From: Massilia phosphatilytica
GTDB lineage: Bacteria > Pseudomonadota > Gammaproteobacteria > Burkholderiales > Burkholderiaceae_D
DNA length: 64,000 nucleotides
NCBI RefSeq assembly: GCF_002968015.1
Contig: NZ_PUIP01000002.1
Location: forward strand, 248,001 to 312,000
Direction of reading: 5' to 3'
Shown here in pieces: positions 21,662 to 29,571 of this stretch (positions within the stretch are counted from its first letter, which is position 1; each line of letters starts with the position of its first letter). The position numbers and the translations under genes were made by a program. A model generated the notes under the pieces. It was not told the origin of the DNA, ran no database searches, and was given only the letters and a program-made list of their open reading frames with translations.

Positions 21662-21931
21662 TTAATGCTCCAAGTAGATCGATCGATCGATTATTGTCTC
21701 TATTGTGCAGCCACAGGTAGTGCCCTTGCTGTCCAACGGGCCGAATCATGACAGATCGCACAGGACTGGCGATGTGATGACCATCACAAAATTCGAAAAC
21801 TCTTTCAAAATTAAGACAAATTTTTGACACTTCCATTTGCATAACTCGTCAATTCTCTCGGAATCTCTCGCAGAAACATGCATCTGCACAAAAATCCGGC
21901 ATTTGTCTACGTCACATTTAGTGCAAGAAAA
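21662..21931. other. Intergenic region upstream of the large DUF4214 gene
   Basis: About 270 bp of AT-rich non-coding DNA. It contains a four-fold GATC/ATCG run (21677-21692) near the ribosome site, a CATGAT -10-like hexamer on the minus strand (21745-21750) and the CRP-type palindrome at 21773. No coding sequence is supported. Confidence 0.6.
21773..21788 (-). promoter_or_regulatory. CRP-type operator upstream of large DUF4214 gene
   Basis: TGTGA-TGACCA-TCACA, a perfect consensus palindrome. Its centre is about 33 bp upstream of a minus-strand CATGAT hexamer (21745-21750), nearly the class II activator spacing, and 119 bp from the start codon. Confidence 0.68.
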
Positions 21932-21964
21932 TAAAAAAAGCCCCGGCAATACCGGGGCTTCTTT
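21932..21964 (-). terminator. Rho-independent terminator of fecR-domain gene
   Basis: Minus-strand perfect hairpin AAGCCCCGG/CCGGGGCTT with a 5-nt loop followed by T7, 13 bp after the stop codon at 21978. Confidence 0.92.
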
Positions 21965-21977
21965 GACACGAATCAAT

Positions 21978-23354
21978 TCATCTGCGTAGCCAGTAAGTCG
22001 CGCCGTTGACCGAGCGCAACGTGTCAATACGGCCATCGAAGATATACGAGGCGATGCCGCCCTTGTCGTTGCTCAGCAATCCTTGCAGGTTGAGCACACC
22101 GACGCGTCCTTTCGCTTCGTCCCCATACATGCGGCCGTCGTTGCCCACGGTGCCGGTCCCCTGGAACGGTATCGCTTCATTCTTGGCCAGGAGAGTGAAG
22201 CTGGTGGCGAACGTCCGGTTGCCGAAGTCGACGTTCAGGGCACCGTTCGACACGGTGGCCGGCGCGATCGTCCGCGAACCATAGCCGTAATCCGTATAAA
22301 TCACGGCTTCGGCGTCGCGCAGGGCGAATCCGACACTGCCGTTGTTCGGCGCGACAAATTCCCGGCCCGGTGTGCGCAGCAGCGCATAATCGCCATTCGT
22401 CGCCAGCAGTTCGGCCTTGTCCGCATCCGAGGCCAGATTCAGTTTCGGGTAATACGCGCCGAACTGTACCCATCGGCCCCACATGATGCCGCTGTCCGGC
22501 TTGGCCGGATCCGGCACCGGCACCGGCACGGGCACCGGCGTGGTCGGCGGCGCTACCGGGACCTCCGGCGCGGGCAGTACCGGCGGCTTGGCCGGCTGCT
22601 GTTCGTTCGCCGCGGTCAGTGCCACCACCTTCTGGACTTCGAGATTGGGCGTACCCGCGTTGATGGTCGCGTTCGACGCGGCATCGGTCTTGGCAACCGG
22701 CTCGTCGTTGCGTGGCGGCGACACGAGGTCGGGCGACAACGGACTGCCGTTGAGCAACTGGGGCGCGACCTGGCCGCGCGTTACCTGCAGCAATTGACCA
22801 CGCTGGGCCGCCGACAATTCGCGGCTCGCGACGCCCTCGCAGGGACCGCCGCCTTCAGGACGGCAGGCGCCGGCGAAACCGCTCACGACGACGCCGCCGG
22901 TCAGCACGGCCACGCGCGACGTGCGGTCGTCGGTGAACACGGTGAAATCGGTGCCGCGCACGCCGATGGCGGCCACGGGAGTATTGAAACGGAAATTCTG
23001 GCGGGCTTGCTTGACCGCTTCGCCCGACTTGCTGCGCGCCACGCCGCTCAGCAGTTCGAACTTGACCTGGGTGTTCGCCGGATGGACGGTATCGACACGA
23101 TAGGTTGCAATACGTGCGCGGCTTCCCGGACGCAGGATGAACAGGCCGTTGTCGACCGTTTTCACGTAGATATAACCGTCGTTGCCGGTCACCAGCATCT
23201 CGCCTTCGGCCACGGTGCCGCCTTCGGTCGCCGGATGATCGCCGATGGTGGCCTTGCCGGCGACAAAAATAACGCGCCCGGCGTCGGCGGCATGCGCCGC
23301 CTGGAAGGCGCAAGCGCCGGCAAGAATGGTTGTAGCGAGCAGATAGCGCGGCAT
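21978..23354 (-). CDS. FecR-domain secreted protein
   Basis: 458 aa from the ATG at 23354, chosen for the AGGAGAGGAACC ribosome site. A signal peptide (cleavage after 'AFQAAHA') is followed by a FecR domain (about 60-170) with the hallmark 'TPVAAIGVRGTDFTVF'. A Pro/Val-rich linker ('PVPVPVPDP', about 290-310) leads to a C-terminal beta-rich domain of about 140 residues. Periplasmic FecR-domain proteins of this non-sigma type are often found next to CHASE2 cyclases, and here the divergent neighbour is exactly that. It may sense or scaffold envelope components; no iron-uptake genes are adjacent, so FecR naming does not imply iron. Confidence 0.85.
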   Translation of the reverse strand: MPRYLLATTILAGACAFQAAHAADAGRVIFVAGKATIGDHPATEGGTVAEGEMLVTGNDGYIYVKTVDNGLFILRPGSRARIATYRVDTVHPANTQVKFELLSGVARSKSGEAVKQARQNFRFNTPVAAIGVRGTDFTVFTDDRTSRVAVLTGGVVVSGFAGACRPEGGGPCEGVASRELSAAQRGQLLQVTRGQVAPQLLNGSPLSPDLVSPPRNDEPVAKTDAASNATINAGTPNLEVQKVVALTAANEQQPAKPPVLPAPEVPVAPPTTPVPVPVPVPDPAKPDSGIMWGRWVQFGAYYPKLNLASDADKAELLATNGDYALLRTPGREFVAPNNGSVGFALRDAEAVIYTDYGYGSRTIAPATVSNGALNVDFGNRTFATSFTLLAKNEAIPFQGTGTVGNDGRMYGDEAKGRVGVLNLQGLLSNDKGGIASYIFDGRIDTLRSVNGATYWLRR

Positions 23355-23405
23355 AAATGGGTTCCTCTCCTGCCTCGAGCTTAACGTGCGGGCAGGATGG
23401 TCGAA

Positions 23406-23421
23406 AGTGATGACGGTCACA
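23406..23421. promoter_or_regulatory. CRP-type operator between fecR-domain gene and cyclase
   Basis: AGTGA-TGACGG-TCACA, one mismatch from TGTGA-N6-TCACA. It lies 52 bp upstream of the fecR-domain start and 125 bp upstream of the divergent cyclase start, so it could act on either promoter. Confidence 0.55.
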
Positions 23422-23446
23422 ATTATATGCAAACGCCTGAAGTCGC

Positions 23447-23466
23447 TTGTCGCAATTTTGTCGCAA
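23447..23466. repeat. Two TTGTCGCAA direct repeats, 11-bp phased
   Basis: Identical 9-mers TTGTCGCAA at 23447-23455 and 23458-23466, offset by 11 bp (one helical turn), in the divergent promoter region. The phasing suggests a site for a direct-repeat-binding regulator such as an OmpR-type protein. No such regulator is encoded nearby. Confidence 0.45.
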
Positions 23467-23480
23467 AAAACGATAGACGG

Positions 23481-23510
23481 TGCACACTAGCAACACCGGA
23501 TGGCTATAAT
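23481..23510 (+). promoter_or_regulatory. Candidate sigma70 promoter of cyclase operon
   Basis: TGCACA (23481-23486), 18 bp spacer, perfect TATAAT (23505-23510). The cyclase GTG start is 35 bp downstream. Confidence 0.5.
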
Positions 23511-23545
23511 GTTTCTTTGCTTGCAATTTTTTAACATCGTCCTGC

Positions 23546-25462
23546 GTGGCAGAACCTTTCCCACAATCCGCTGCCGCGCCGTCGCCGCTCAAGCGCGTAG
23601 ATGTCAAGGCCCGCTGGCTGATCGCCTGTGCGGCCGTGCTGTTGACCGCCTGGATGCAATGGGCACCGGCGCCGCACCTGACCTTCATCGCCGATGAATG
23701 GCTGCGTGACGCATTCCTCCGGTTACAGGTCAGCAATGCACCGGAACCACGCGTACTGGTCGTGGACATCGACGAGGCCAGCCTGTCCCGCATCGGACCG
23801 TGGCCCTGGCCGCGCGAACGGCTGGCCGACCTGGTCGAGATTCTGCTCAGCCGCTACGAATCGCGCGGCGTCGCGCTGGACATCCTGCTGCCCAAGGCAG
23901 AAGGCAGCCAGGGCGACATCCGCCTGGCATTGCTGGCCCGGCACGGCCCGGTGGTGCCGGCCCAGGCCTTCGATTTCGACCTGGCGCACCTGCGGCCGCA
24001 ACCGGTCCTCGACGGACAACTGGGCGGCGCGGTCACGGGCTATGCCGGCGGCGTCGACGCCACCGGCTACATCGGCAATTACGCCGCCCTGGCCCAGGCA
24101 CCGCACATCGGTGCGATCGGCTTCATTCCCGACCCGGACGGCACACTGCGCCGTGTCCCCCTGATCACCCGCTACGAAGGGCGTGCGTATCCTGCGCTGA
24201 CGCTCGCACTGATCAATTGTTGCAACGGACGCGGCAAGCTGCCCCTGGCGGATAGCGGCCCGATGCGCGTCAGGTTCCAACGCGACTGGAATGCCTATAC
24301 CGTCGTGAGCGCCGTCGACATCCTCGACCAGGCGATTGACCCTGCCAGCGCGCGCGGCCGGCTGGTGCTCGTCGGCTCATCCTCACTGGGCATGGGCGAC
24401 CGCGTCGCGACACCCCTGGCGGCCAGCCGCCCCGGCCTGGGCGTCCATGCGGCCATGCTGTCGACGCTGCTCGACCTGCAGGTCGGACGGGCCCCGGCCC
24501 GCTGGCCGGGCGCCGTGCTCGCGCTGGGCTGGAGCCTGCTGACGGCGCTGCTGGTCCCGCTTGCCTTCCCGCGCCTGTCGGCACTGGCCAGCGTCGGCCT
24601 GCTCGGTGCGAGTTCGCTGGGCTGGACCGGCCTGGCCTGGCTCGCCAGTCCCCACGACCCGGACTTCAGCACGACCGCGCCGCTGGCCAGCAACCTGCTC
24701 CTGCTGGCGGTCGCGGTGCCCTACCAGTGGCAGCTGACCCAGCGCCGCTCGCGCAACCTGCTGCAGACCTTGCGGCAATACGTGGCCCCGGCGGTGGTGA
24801 CGGAACTGCTGCGCAGCGACCTCGAAGATCCCCTGCAGCCGCGCCAGCTCGACGTGACCACGCTGATCGCCGACATGGAAAGCTATACCGCGCAGGTCGC
24901 GGCCTTGCCGGTCGAGGAAGCGGCGCGGCTGACGAGCGATTTCCTGGATTGCCTGACAGGGCCGGTGATCGAACGCCAGGGCACCCTCGACAAATACACG
25001 GGAGACGGCCTCGTGGCCTTCTGGGGCGCACCGCTGCCACTCGACCAGCACGCCGACCTGGCGCTGGACGCCGCGCGCGACATCGTCGAACGGGTGCGCG
25101 CATTCAGCGCGGTGCGCGAGCGCAACGGCCGGCCGCCGCTGCGCGTGCGCATCGGCATCGAAAGCGGTCCCGCCATGGCGGGAGATTTCGGCACCAGCTT
25201 CCGCAGCATTTATACTGCGGTCGGCGACAGCGTGAACACCGCATCGCGCCTCGAGCAGGCAGCGCGCGATTATCCCCACGACGTCATCATCGGCCCGGGC
25301 ACGGTGGCACGAGCACGGCGTCACCGCTTCGTGCCACTGGGGGAACGCCGCCTGCGCGGCAAAGAACAACTCATCACCGTATTTACTTTGCAAGACGACA
25401 TGCATCAACCGGGTATCCCTCCGAACGCCTCCGCATCCTCCACGACGGGACCGGCGGCATGA
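23546..25462 (+). CDS. CHASE2-domain class III adenylate/guanylate cyclase
   Basis: 638 aa from a GTG at 23546 with no strong ribosome site. One N-terminal membrane helix (25-42), an extracytoplasmic CHASE2 sensor (about 45-310), three membrane helices (about 320-395) and a cytoplasmic class III cyclase domain (about 435-635). Metal-binding aspartates D443 ('IADMESYT') and D487 ('KYTGDGLVAFWG') are present, as is K483 with T557 ('YTAVGDSVNTASRLE'), the Lys/Thr pair of class IIIb enzymes that favours ATP, so cAMP is the likely product. Overlaps the next gene by ATGA. A Crp-like regulator gene two positions downstream makes a direct circuit plausible. Confidence 0.92.
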   Translation: MAEPFPQSAAAPSPLKRVDVKARWLIACAAVLLTAWMQWAPAPHLTFIADEWLRDAFLRLQVSNAPEPRVLVVDIDEASLSRIGPWPWPRERLADLVEILLSRYESRGVALDILLPKAEGSQGDIRLALLARHGPVVPAQAFDFDLAHLRPQPVLDGQLGGAVTGYAGGVDATGYIGNYAALAQAPHIGAIGFIPDPDGTLRRVPLITRYEGRAYPALTLALINCCNGRGKLPLADSGPMRVRFQRDWNAYTVVSAVDILDQAIDPASARGRLVLVGSSSLGMGDRVATPLAASRPGLGVHAAMLSTLLDLQVGRAPARWPGAVLALGWSLLTALLVPLAFPRLSALASVGLLGASSLGWTGLAWLASPHDPDFSTTAPLASNLLLLAVAVPYQWQLTQRRSRNLLQTLRQYVAPAVVTELLRSDLEDPLQPRQLDVTTLIADMESYTAQVAALPVEEAARLTSDFLDCLTGPVIERQGTLDKYTGDGLVAFWGAPLPLDQHADLALDAARDIVERVRAFSAVRERNGRPPLRVRIGIESGPAMAGDFGTSFRSIYTAVGDSVNTASRLEQAARDYPHDVIIGPGTVARARRHRFVPLGERRLRGKEQLITVFTLQDDMHQPGIPPNASASSTTGPAA

Positions 25463-26730
25463 CATTCCCACGCAACATCTTCTGGTTCCCGGCCGCGCTG
25501 GCGTGCGCGCTGGCGCTGGTGAACGCTCCCGCATGCGCCGGGCCGGACGACGAGGCGGCCACGGGCGCCGCCACCGAGAGCCCGGAACAGGCGCTGTACC
25601 GCGAAGCCCTCGAAGCCTTGTCCGAGGGACGCCGCAGCGATGCATCGGAAACGCTGCGCCGCCTGGTCGAGCAGTCGCCGCTGCACGCTGGCGCCTTCCT
25701 CGAACTGGCCCTGACCCAGTGCGGCCTGGGCAATGCCGAGGAAGCCGAGCGCCTGTTCGCGATCATCGAAACTCGCTTCAATCCGTCGCGCGACCTGCTG
25801 GCGCTGATCGCGGAGACGCGCGAAGGCGGCTGCAAGAAATGGACACCGAGCAGATCGACGCTCGTCACAGCGGGTCGCGGCTTCGACCACAACGTCAACC
25901 AGGGCGCCAGCGTCTCGTCGCTGATCATCGACAACGGCACGCCGATCGAGCTTCCCCTGTTGCCGGAATTCCGCCCGCAGTCCGACCAGTACAGCGTCAT
26001 CGGCGTGGACCACCTGCGCGAGTTGACGCCCAACGGCAGCATCGGCTACCTGCAATACCAGCTCCGGCGCAATGACAGACTGCGGCAGTACGACAGCGCC
26101 GCCGTGTACATGGGCATGGAAACCCCCTGGCGCGTCGGACGCTCGACCGTACGCACCAGCGGCGGGCTGGGCGCGGTGAGCCTGGGCGGCCACTTGTACC
26201 AGCGCCTCGGCCAGTTGCAGGCGCGGGTGAGCCCGGGGTTGCCGCTGCCGGCCGGCGCCCAGCTCAACCTCGTCGCCAGCGCCACGTACAGCGATTACCT
26301 GACACTCGCCAACTTCAACTCCCTGATGCTGGAAGGGCGGGCCCAGTTATCGTGGCGACAGGGGCCGCTGGCGGCCAACGCCAGCTTCAGCCTGATGAGC
26401 GACCAGGCACGCGACCAGCGTCCCGGCGGCAATCGCCACGGCAATTTCGCCAGCCTGATGCTCAAGCGCAGCCTCCCGGCGGACTTCGCCATTGAACTGG
26501 GCTATACGCGCCAGAGATGGGACAGCGCCCTGCCTTACTCCCCTGAACTGCTGATCGATACGGTGCGCGCCCAGCGCACCGAAACGCTCCGTTCCAGCCT
26601 GTCTTATCAGCTGGGCAAGCAGCAAACGCTACAACTGGAAGCGCGCGCGGTCCGAAACAGCGAAAACATACCGATCTTTCAGTACAATAACCGGATTTTG
26701 CAGCTGAGCTTGCAATGGCTGCTCCCGTGA
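25459..26730 (+). CDS. TPR-containing outer-membrane beta-barrel protein
   Basis: 423 aa starting at the ATG that overlaps the cyclase stop (ATGA). Signal peptide ('ALVNAPACAGPDD' cleavage region), a short tetratricopeptide-like helical part (about 45-125: 'EQALYREALEALSEGRRSD', 'GAFLELALTQCGLGNAEEAE'), then about 290 residues of alternating beta strands ending '...QLSLQWLLP'. The TPR-plus-barrel order recalls surface-lipoprotein assembly modifier/DUF560 proteins, but identity to that family is not certain. Together with the FecR-domain protein, CHASE2 cyclase and Crp-like gene it forms a recurrent type of envelope-sensing cluster. Confidence 0.75.
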   Translation: MTFPRNIFWFPAALACALALVNAPACAGPDDEAATGAATESPEQALYREALEALSEGRRSDASETLRRLVEQSPLHAGAFLELALTQCGLGNAEEAERLFAIIETRFNPSRDLLALIAETREGGCKKWTPSRSTLVTAGRGFDHNVNQGASVSSLIIDNGTPIELPLLPEFRPQSDQYSVIGVDHLRELTPNGSIGYLQYQLRRNDRLRQYDSAAVYMGMETPWRVGRSTVRTSGGLGAVSLGGHLYQRLGQLQARVSPGLPLPAGAQLNLVASATYSDYLTLANFNSLMLEGRAQLSWRQGPLAANASFSLMSDQARDQRPGGNRHGNFASLMLKRSLPADFAIELGYTRQRWDSALPYSPELLIDTVRAQRTETLRSSLSYQLGKQQTLQLEARAVRNSENIPIFQYNNRILQLSLQWLLP

Positions 26731-26765
26731 GCGCCCACGCCGCCGCGCACTTTACAGGATCATCG

Positions 26766-27503
26766 ATGACGTCCGCGAGCAAGACCCTGGCATCCCAGTA
26801 CGCCCTTGGCGCGACGGTGGAAGCCAGCCAGATCCAGATCAATCTGCGCAAGATCCCCTTGCTGGCCGGCCTGAGCGATGACGAGATGCGCCGCGTAAAC
26901 GCCGAGATCCGGATCCGCCACTTCAACAAGCGTGATGTCGTCCTGCACAAGGGCGGCAGCGGCGACGCCCTGCTGTTCCTGCTGTCCGGCCAGCTGCAAG
27001 TGGTCGACATCACGGAAGACGGCCGCGCGATCGGCCTGCGCATGCTCGCCCCGGGCGACTTCTTCGGCGAAATCGCGCTGATCAACGATTCGACGCGCTC
27101 GGCGTCGGTGGTCGCGACGTCGGACGTGCTCGTCGCCTTCCTGCCCGCCGCCACCGCGCTGCACCTGTTCTCGCATTCGCCCAGCGTCGCCAGGCAGATG
27201 CTCCGTCACCTCGCGCAAAAGATCCAGCGCGACTCGGAATTCCGCGCGGTCCTCAGCATCAACAACACGGCGCGCCGCATCTATACCTATTTGTCGCTGC
27301 TGCAAAAGCCGGAGGGCAATGGCCAGGCCGTGATCGACAACCTGCCCACGCACCAGGACATCGCGAACATGATCAACACGAGCCGCGAGACGGTGACCCG
27401 CGCCCTGCTGAGCCTCGTCCAGCAGGGCATCGTGCAGAAGGAATCGAACCGCCTCGTCATCCTCGATCCCCCTGCCCTGCTAAAACTCGTGCAAGGCGCC
27501 TAG
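26766..27503 (+). CDS. Crp/Fnr-family transcriptional regulator
   Basis: 245 aa from the ATG at 26766, preferred because AGGA lies 9 bp upstream; an in-frame ATG at 26715 overlaps the previous gene and lacks a ribosome site. The cNMP-binding domain has 'PGDFFGEIALINDSTRSASV', with GEIAL (101-105) and Arg111-Ser112 matching the cAMP phosphate-binding cassette. The C-terminal winged helix has recognition-helix 'SRETVTRAL' (206-214), the RETV that lets E. coli CRP read TGTGA half-sites. No Fnr-type cysteines. Three matching palindromes lie within 8 kb (19546, 21773, 23406). Confidence 0.93.
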   Translation: MTSASKTLASQYALGATVEASQIQINLRKIPLLAGLSDDEMRRVNAEIRIRHFNKRDVVLHKGGSGDALLFLLSGQLQVVDITEDGRAIGLRMLAPGDFFGEIALINDSTRSASVVATSDVLVAFLPAATALHLFSHSPSVARQMLRHLAQKIQRDSEFRAVLSINNTARRIYTYLSLLQKPEGNGQAVIDNLPTHQDIANMINTSRETVTRALLSLVQQGIVQKESNRLVILDPPALLKLVQGA

Positions 27504-27504
27504 G

Positions 27505-28638
27505 ATGGACTCACGCACGGGTGCACGCACCCTCGACCAGGCCACCGCCTCGCACGACAACGGTTTCAATCTCGTCCGGCTCGTCTGCGCGACGCTCGTC
27601 GTCGTGTTCCACGCCTTCCCGATGAATTCGGCGCGTCCCGGCGCCTCCGACCCCGTCAGCCCCCTGCTGGCGCCGCACACGGACCTCGGCGCGCTGGCCG
27701 TCGGCGTCTTTTTCCTGATCAGCGGCATCTTCATCAGCCAGAGCTGGGAGCGCGACCCGCACCTGGGCCGCTACGTACTGCGCCGCGTGGCGCGCATCGT
27801 GCCCGGCCTGTTCGTGTGCCTGCTCGCGATGACGGTGCTCGCGGTGTGCCTGTTTTCAACCACCGGCTGGCGCGGCCTCTTGACGGCCGCCCCGTGGCGC
27901 TACATCTTCGGCAATACCGTGCTGCACTGGCTGCGCTACATCATCCCGCCGGAAGAACTGAAACTGCCGGGCGTGTTTGGCGGCGAGACGCTGAACGGGC
28001 CCCTGTGGACCCTGTACTGGGAAGCCCGCATGTACGTGGTCGTCGCGCTCGTGGGCCTGTCCGCCGCGCTGCCGCTGCGCACGTGGATGCGTGGCGCCGC
28101 GCTGTTCCTGCTGGCGGCGGCGAATCTGTTTCCGGAGGTGCTGTCCGGCTATATCTGGGAAGTGCGGCTGTGGTCGCTGTTCCTGACCGGCATGCTGATC
28201 CATACACTGGGGCGCGACCTGCGCATCGGCTGGCGCCACGTCGCGTGCGCGCTGGCGCTCGTGGTGCTGGACTGGACGCGCTCGCAGGCCCTTACCCCGA
28301 GCCCGCTGACGTGGTTCGGCATCTTCCTCGTCGCGGGCACACTCGCGCTCGCCATCGGCACGGCGCGGCTGCCGTTCGCCCGCCACGTGCAGCGCCACGA
28401 TTACTCGTACGGCATCTACATCTACCACTGGCCCGTGCTCCTCACGCTGCGCACGGCATTCGCCCCGCTCGGCCACTGGCGGCTGCTGGCGCTGGGCCTC
28501 GTCGTGACGGGCATCCTTGCCGTCCTCAGCTGGCATCTCGTGGAAGCGCCGGCGCTGCGCGCGGTGCGGCGCCGGCTGCGCCGCGCAACCCCGTCCGCGG
28601 CGGATCAACGACAACCCGCGGGCATACATCCGGGCTGA
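27505..28638 (+). CDS. Acyltransferase 3 family membrane protein
   Basis: 377 aa, about ten membrane helices. The N-terminal pattern 'FNLVRLVCATLVVVFHAFP' with conserved His and 'GVFFLISGIFISQS' identify the family; 'LNGPLWTLYWEARMYVVVAL' is a further family motif. It starts one base after the Crp-like stop and precedes the ABC glycan-export genes, so acylation of an exported polysaccharide is the natural guess. It could instead be read out with the sensor genes upstream, since a separate promoter-like element lies after it at 28661. Confidence 0.88.
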   Translation: MDSRTGARTLDQATASHDNGFNLVRLVCATLVVVFHAFPMNSARPGASDPVSPLLAPHTDLGALAVGVFFLISGIFISQSWERDPHLGRYVLRRVARIVPGLFVCLLAMTVLAVCLFSTTGWRGLLTAAPWRYIFGNTVLHWLRYIIPPEELKLPGVFGGETLNGPLWTLYWEARMYVVVALVGLSAALPLRTWMRGAALFLLAAANLFPEVLSGYIWEVRLWSLFLTGMLIHTLGRDLRIGWRHVACALALVVLDWTRSQALTPSPLTWFGIFLVAGTLALAIGTARLPFARHVQRHDYSYGIYIYHWPVLLTLRTAFAPLGHWRLLALGLVVTGILAVLSWHLVEAPALRAVRRRLRRATPSAADQRQPAGIHPG

Positions 28639-28660
28639 ATTTCGTTACAACTCTGTTAAT

Positions 28661-28687
28661 TTGTGTGGCAGAACCGTAGAGTATAAT
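28661..28687 (+). promoter_or_regulatory. Candidate promoter of ABC glycan-export operon
   Basis: A perfect TATAAT (28682-28687) with TTGTGT 15 bp upstream (28661-28666). The short AT-rich island sits between the acyltransferase stop and the permease start, 80 bp before the latter. Confidence 0.45.
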
Positions 28688-28714
28688 CTTGCGCTCACTG
28701 GGCCTTGCCACTTT

Positions 28715-28771
28715 ATGAAGAACCACCCGACGTACTCTGCCGAGGCGCGGCCTGCCGGGACCGCGCCATGA
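28715..28771 (+). CDS. Possible 18-aa leader peptide overlapping the permease start
   Basis: ATG AAG AAC ... CCA TGA encodes 'MKNHPTYSAEARPAGTAP' and its stop overlaps the permease ATG by ATGA. There is no strong ribosome site. Its sequence resembles the N-terminus of some Wzm permeases, so it could be a real coupling leader or the relic of a frameshifted longer permease N-terminus. Confidence 0.3.
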   Translation: MKNHPTYSAEARPAGTAP

Positions 28772-29571
28772 TCTCTCCGCTGATGCTGCGCGGCCTCTGG
28801 GCCTACCGCGGCTTCGTGCTGGGCAGCGTCAAGCGCGAATTCCAGTCGAAGTACAGCAATGCCGTGCTGGGCGCCTTGTGGTCCCTGCTGTCGCCGCTCG
28901 CGATGATCGTCGTGTACACGGTGATCTTCTCTGAAGTCATGCATAGCAGGCTGCCCGGCGCGGCGGATTCCCACTACGCCTACAGCATCTGGCTGTGCGC
29001 GGGCGTCCTCACGTGGGGACTGTTCGCGGAGATCGTCGCGCGTGCCCAGGGCATGTTCATCGACCAGGCCAACCTGATCAAGAAGGTCAGCTTTCCCCGC
29101 ATCTGCCTGCCCCTCATCGTCGTGCTCTCCGCGACGCTCAACTTTGCCATCATCTTCGGGCTGTTCACGGTCTTCCTCGTCGCGTCGGGATCCTTCCCCG
29201 GCTGGATCTACCTGTCGATCCTGCCCGTGCTCGTCGTGCAGGTGCTGCTGGCGATCGGCCTGGGCATGATCGCCGGCGTACTGAACGTGTTCTTCCGCGA
29301 CGTGGGCCAGTTCGTCACGATCGCGATGCAGTTCTGGTTCTGGCTCACGCCCATCGTCTATCCCGCCACGATCCTGCCGGCCGACGTACGCCCGCTGCTG
29401 GACTTCAACCCGATGGCGCGCGTCATTGGCGCATACCAGTCCGTGCTCGTGCAGGGCACGGCACCCGACTGGCGCGCCCTGTTCCCCGTATTCGTGCTGG
29501 CCGTGGTCCTGTGCCTGTTCGGCCTGCGCCTGTTCCGCCGCCGCGCCGGCGAGATGGTGGATGAACTCTGA
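28768..29571 (+). CDS. ABC-type polysaccharide export permease (Wzm-like)
   Basis: 267 aa, ABC-2 membrane type, six predicted helices. 'VKREFQSKYSNAVLGALWSL' and 'FWFWLTPIVYPATILP' are typical of O-antigen/capsule exporters. It pairs with the adjacent ATPase to export a completed lipid-linked glycan across the inner membrane. The start at 28768 is chosen because upstream in-frame codons offer only a TTG at 28705. Overlaps the ATPase gene by one base (TGATG). Confidence 0.9.
   Translation: MISPLMLRGLWAYRGFVLGSVKREFQSKYSNAVLGALWSLLSPLAMIVVYTVIFSEVMHSRLPGAADSHYAYSIWLCAGVLTWGLFAEIVARAQGMFIDQANLIKKVSFPRICLPLIVVLSATLNFAIIFGLFTVFLVASGSFPGWIYLSILPVLVVQVLLAIGLGMIAGVLNVFFRDVGQFVTIAMQFWFWLTPIVYPATILPADVRPLLDFNPMARVIGAYQSVLVQGTAPDWRALFPVFVLAVVLCLFGLRLFRRRAGEMVDEL

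Noticed and set aside
19637..21751. 704-codon frame antisense to the large DUF4214 gene
   Set aside because: Gly/Val/Ser-rich repeat-like shadow; the minus-strand frame has a ribosome site, terminator and family motifs.
26715..26765. Upstream ATG giving the Crp-like regulator 17 more residues
   Set aside because: Overlaps the preceding gene and has no ribosome site; the ATG at 26766 has AGGA at proper spacing.
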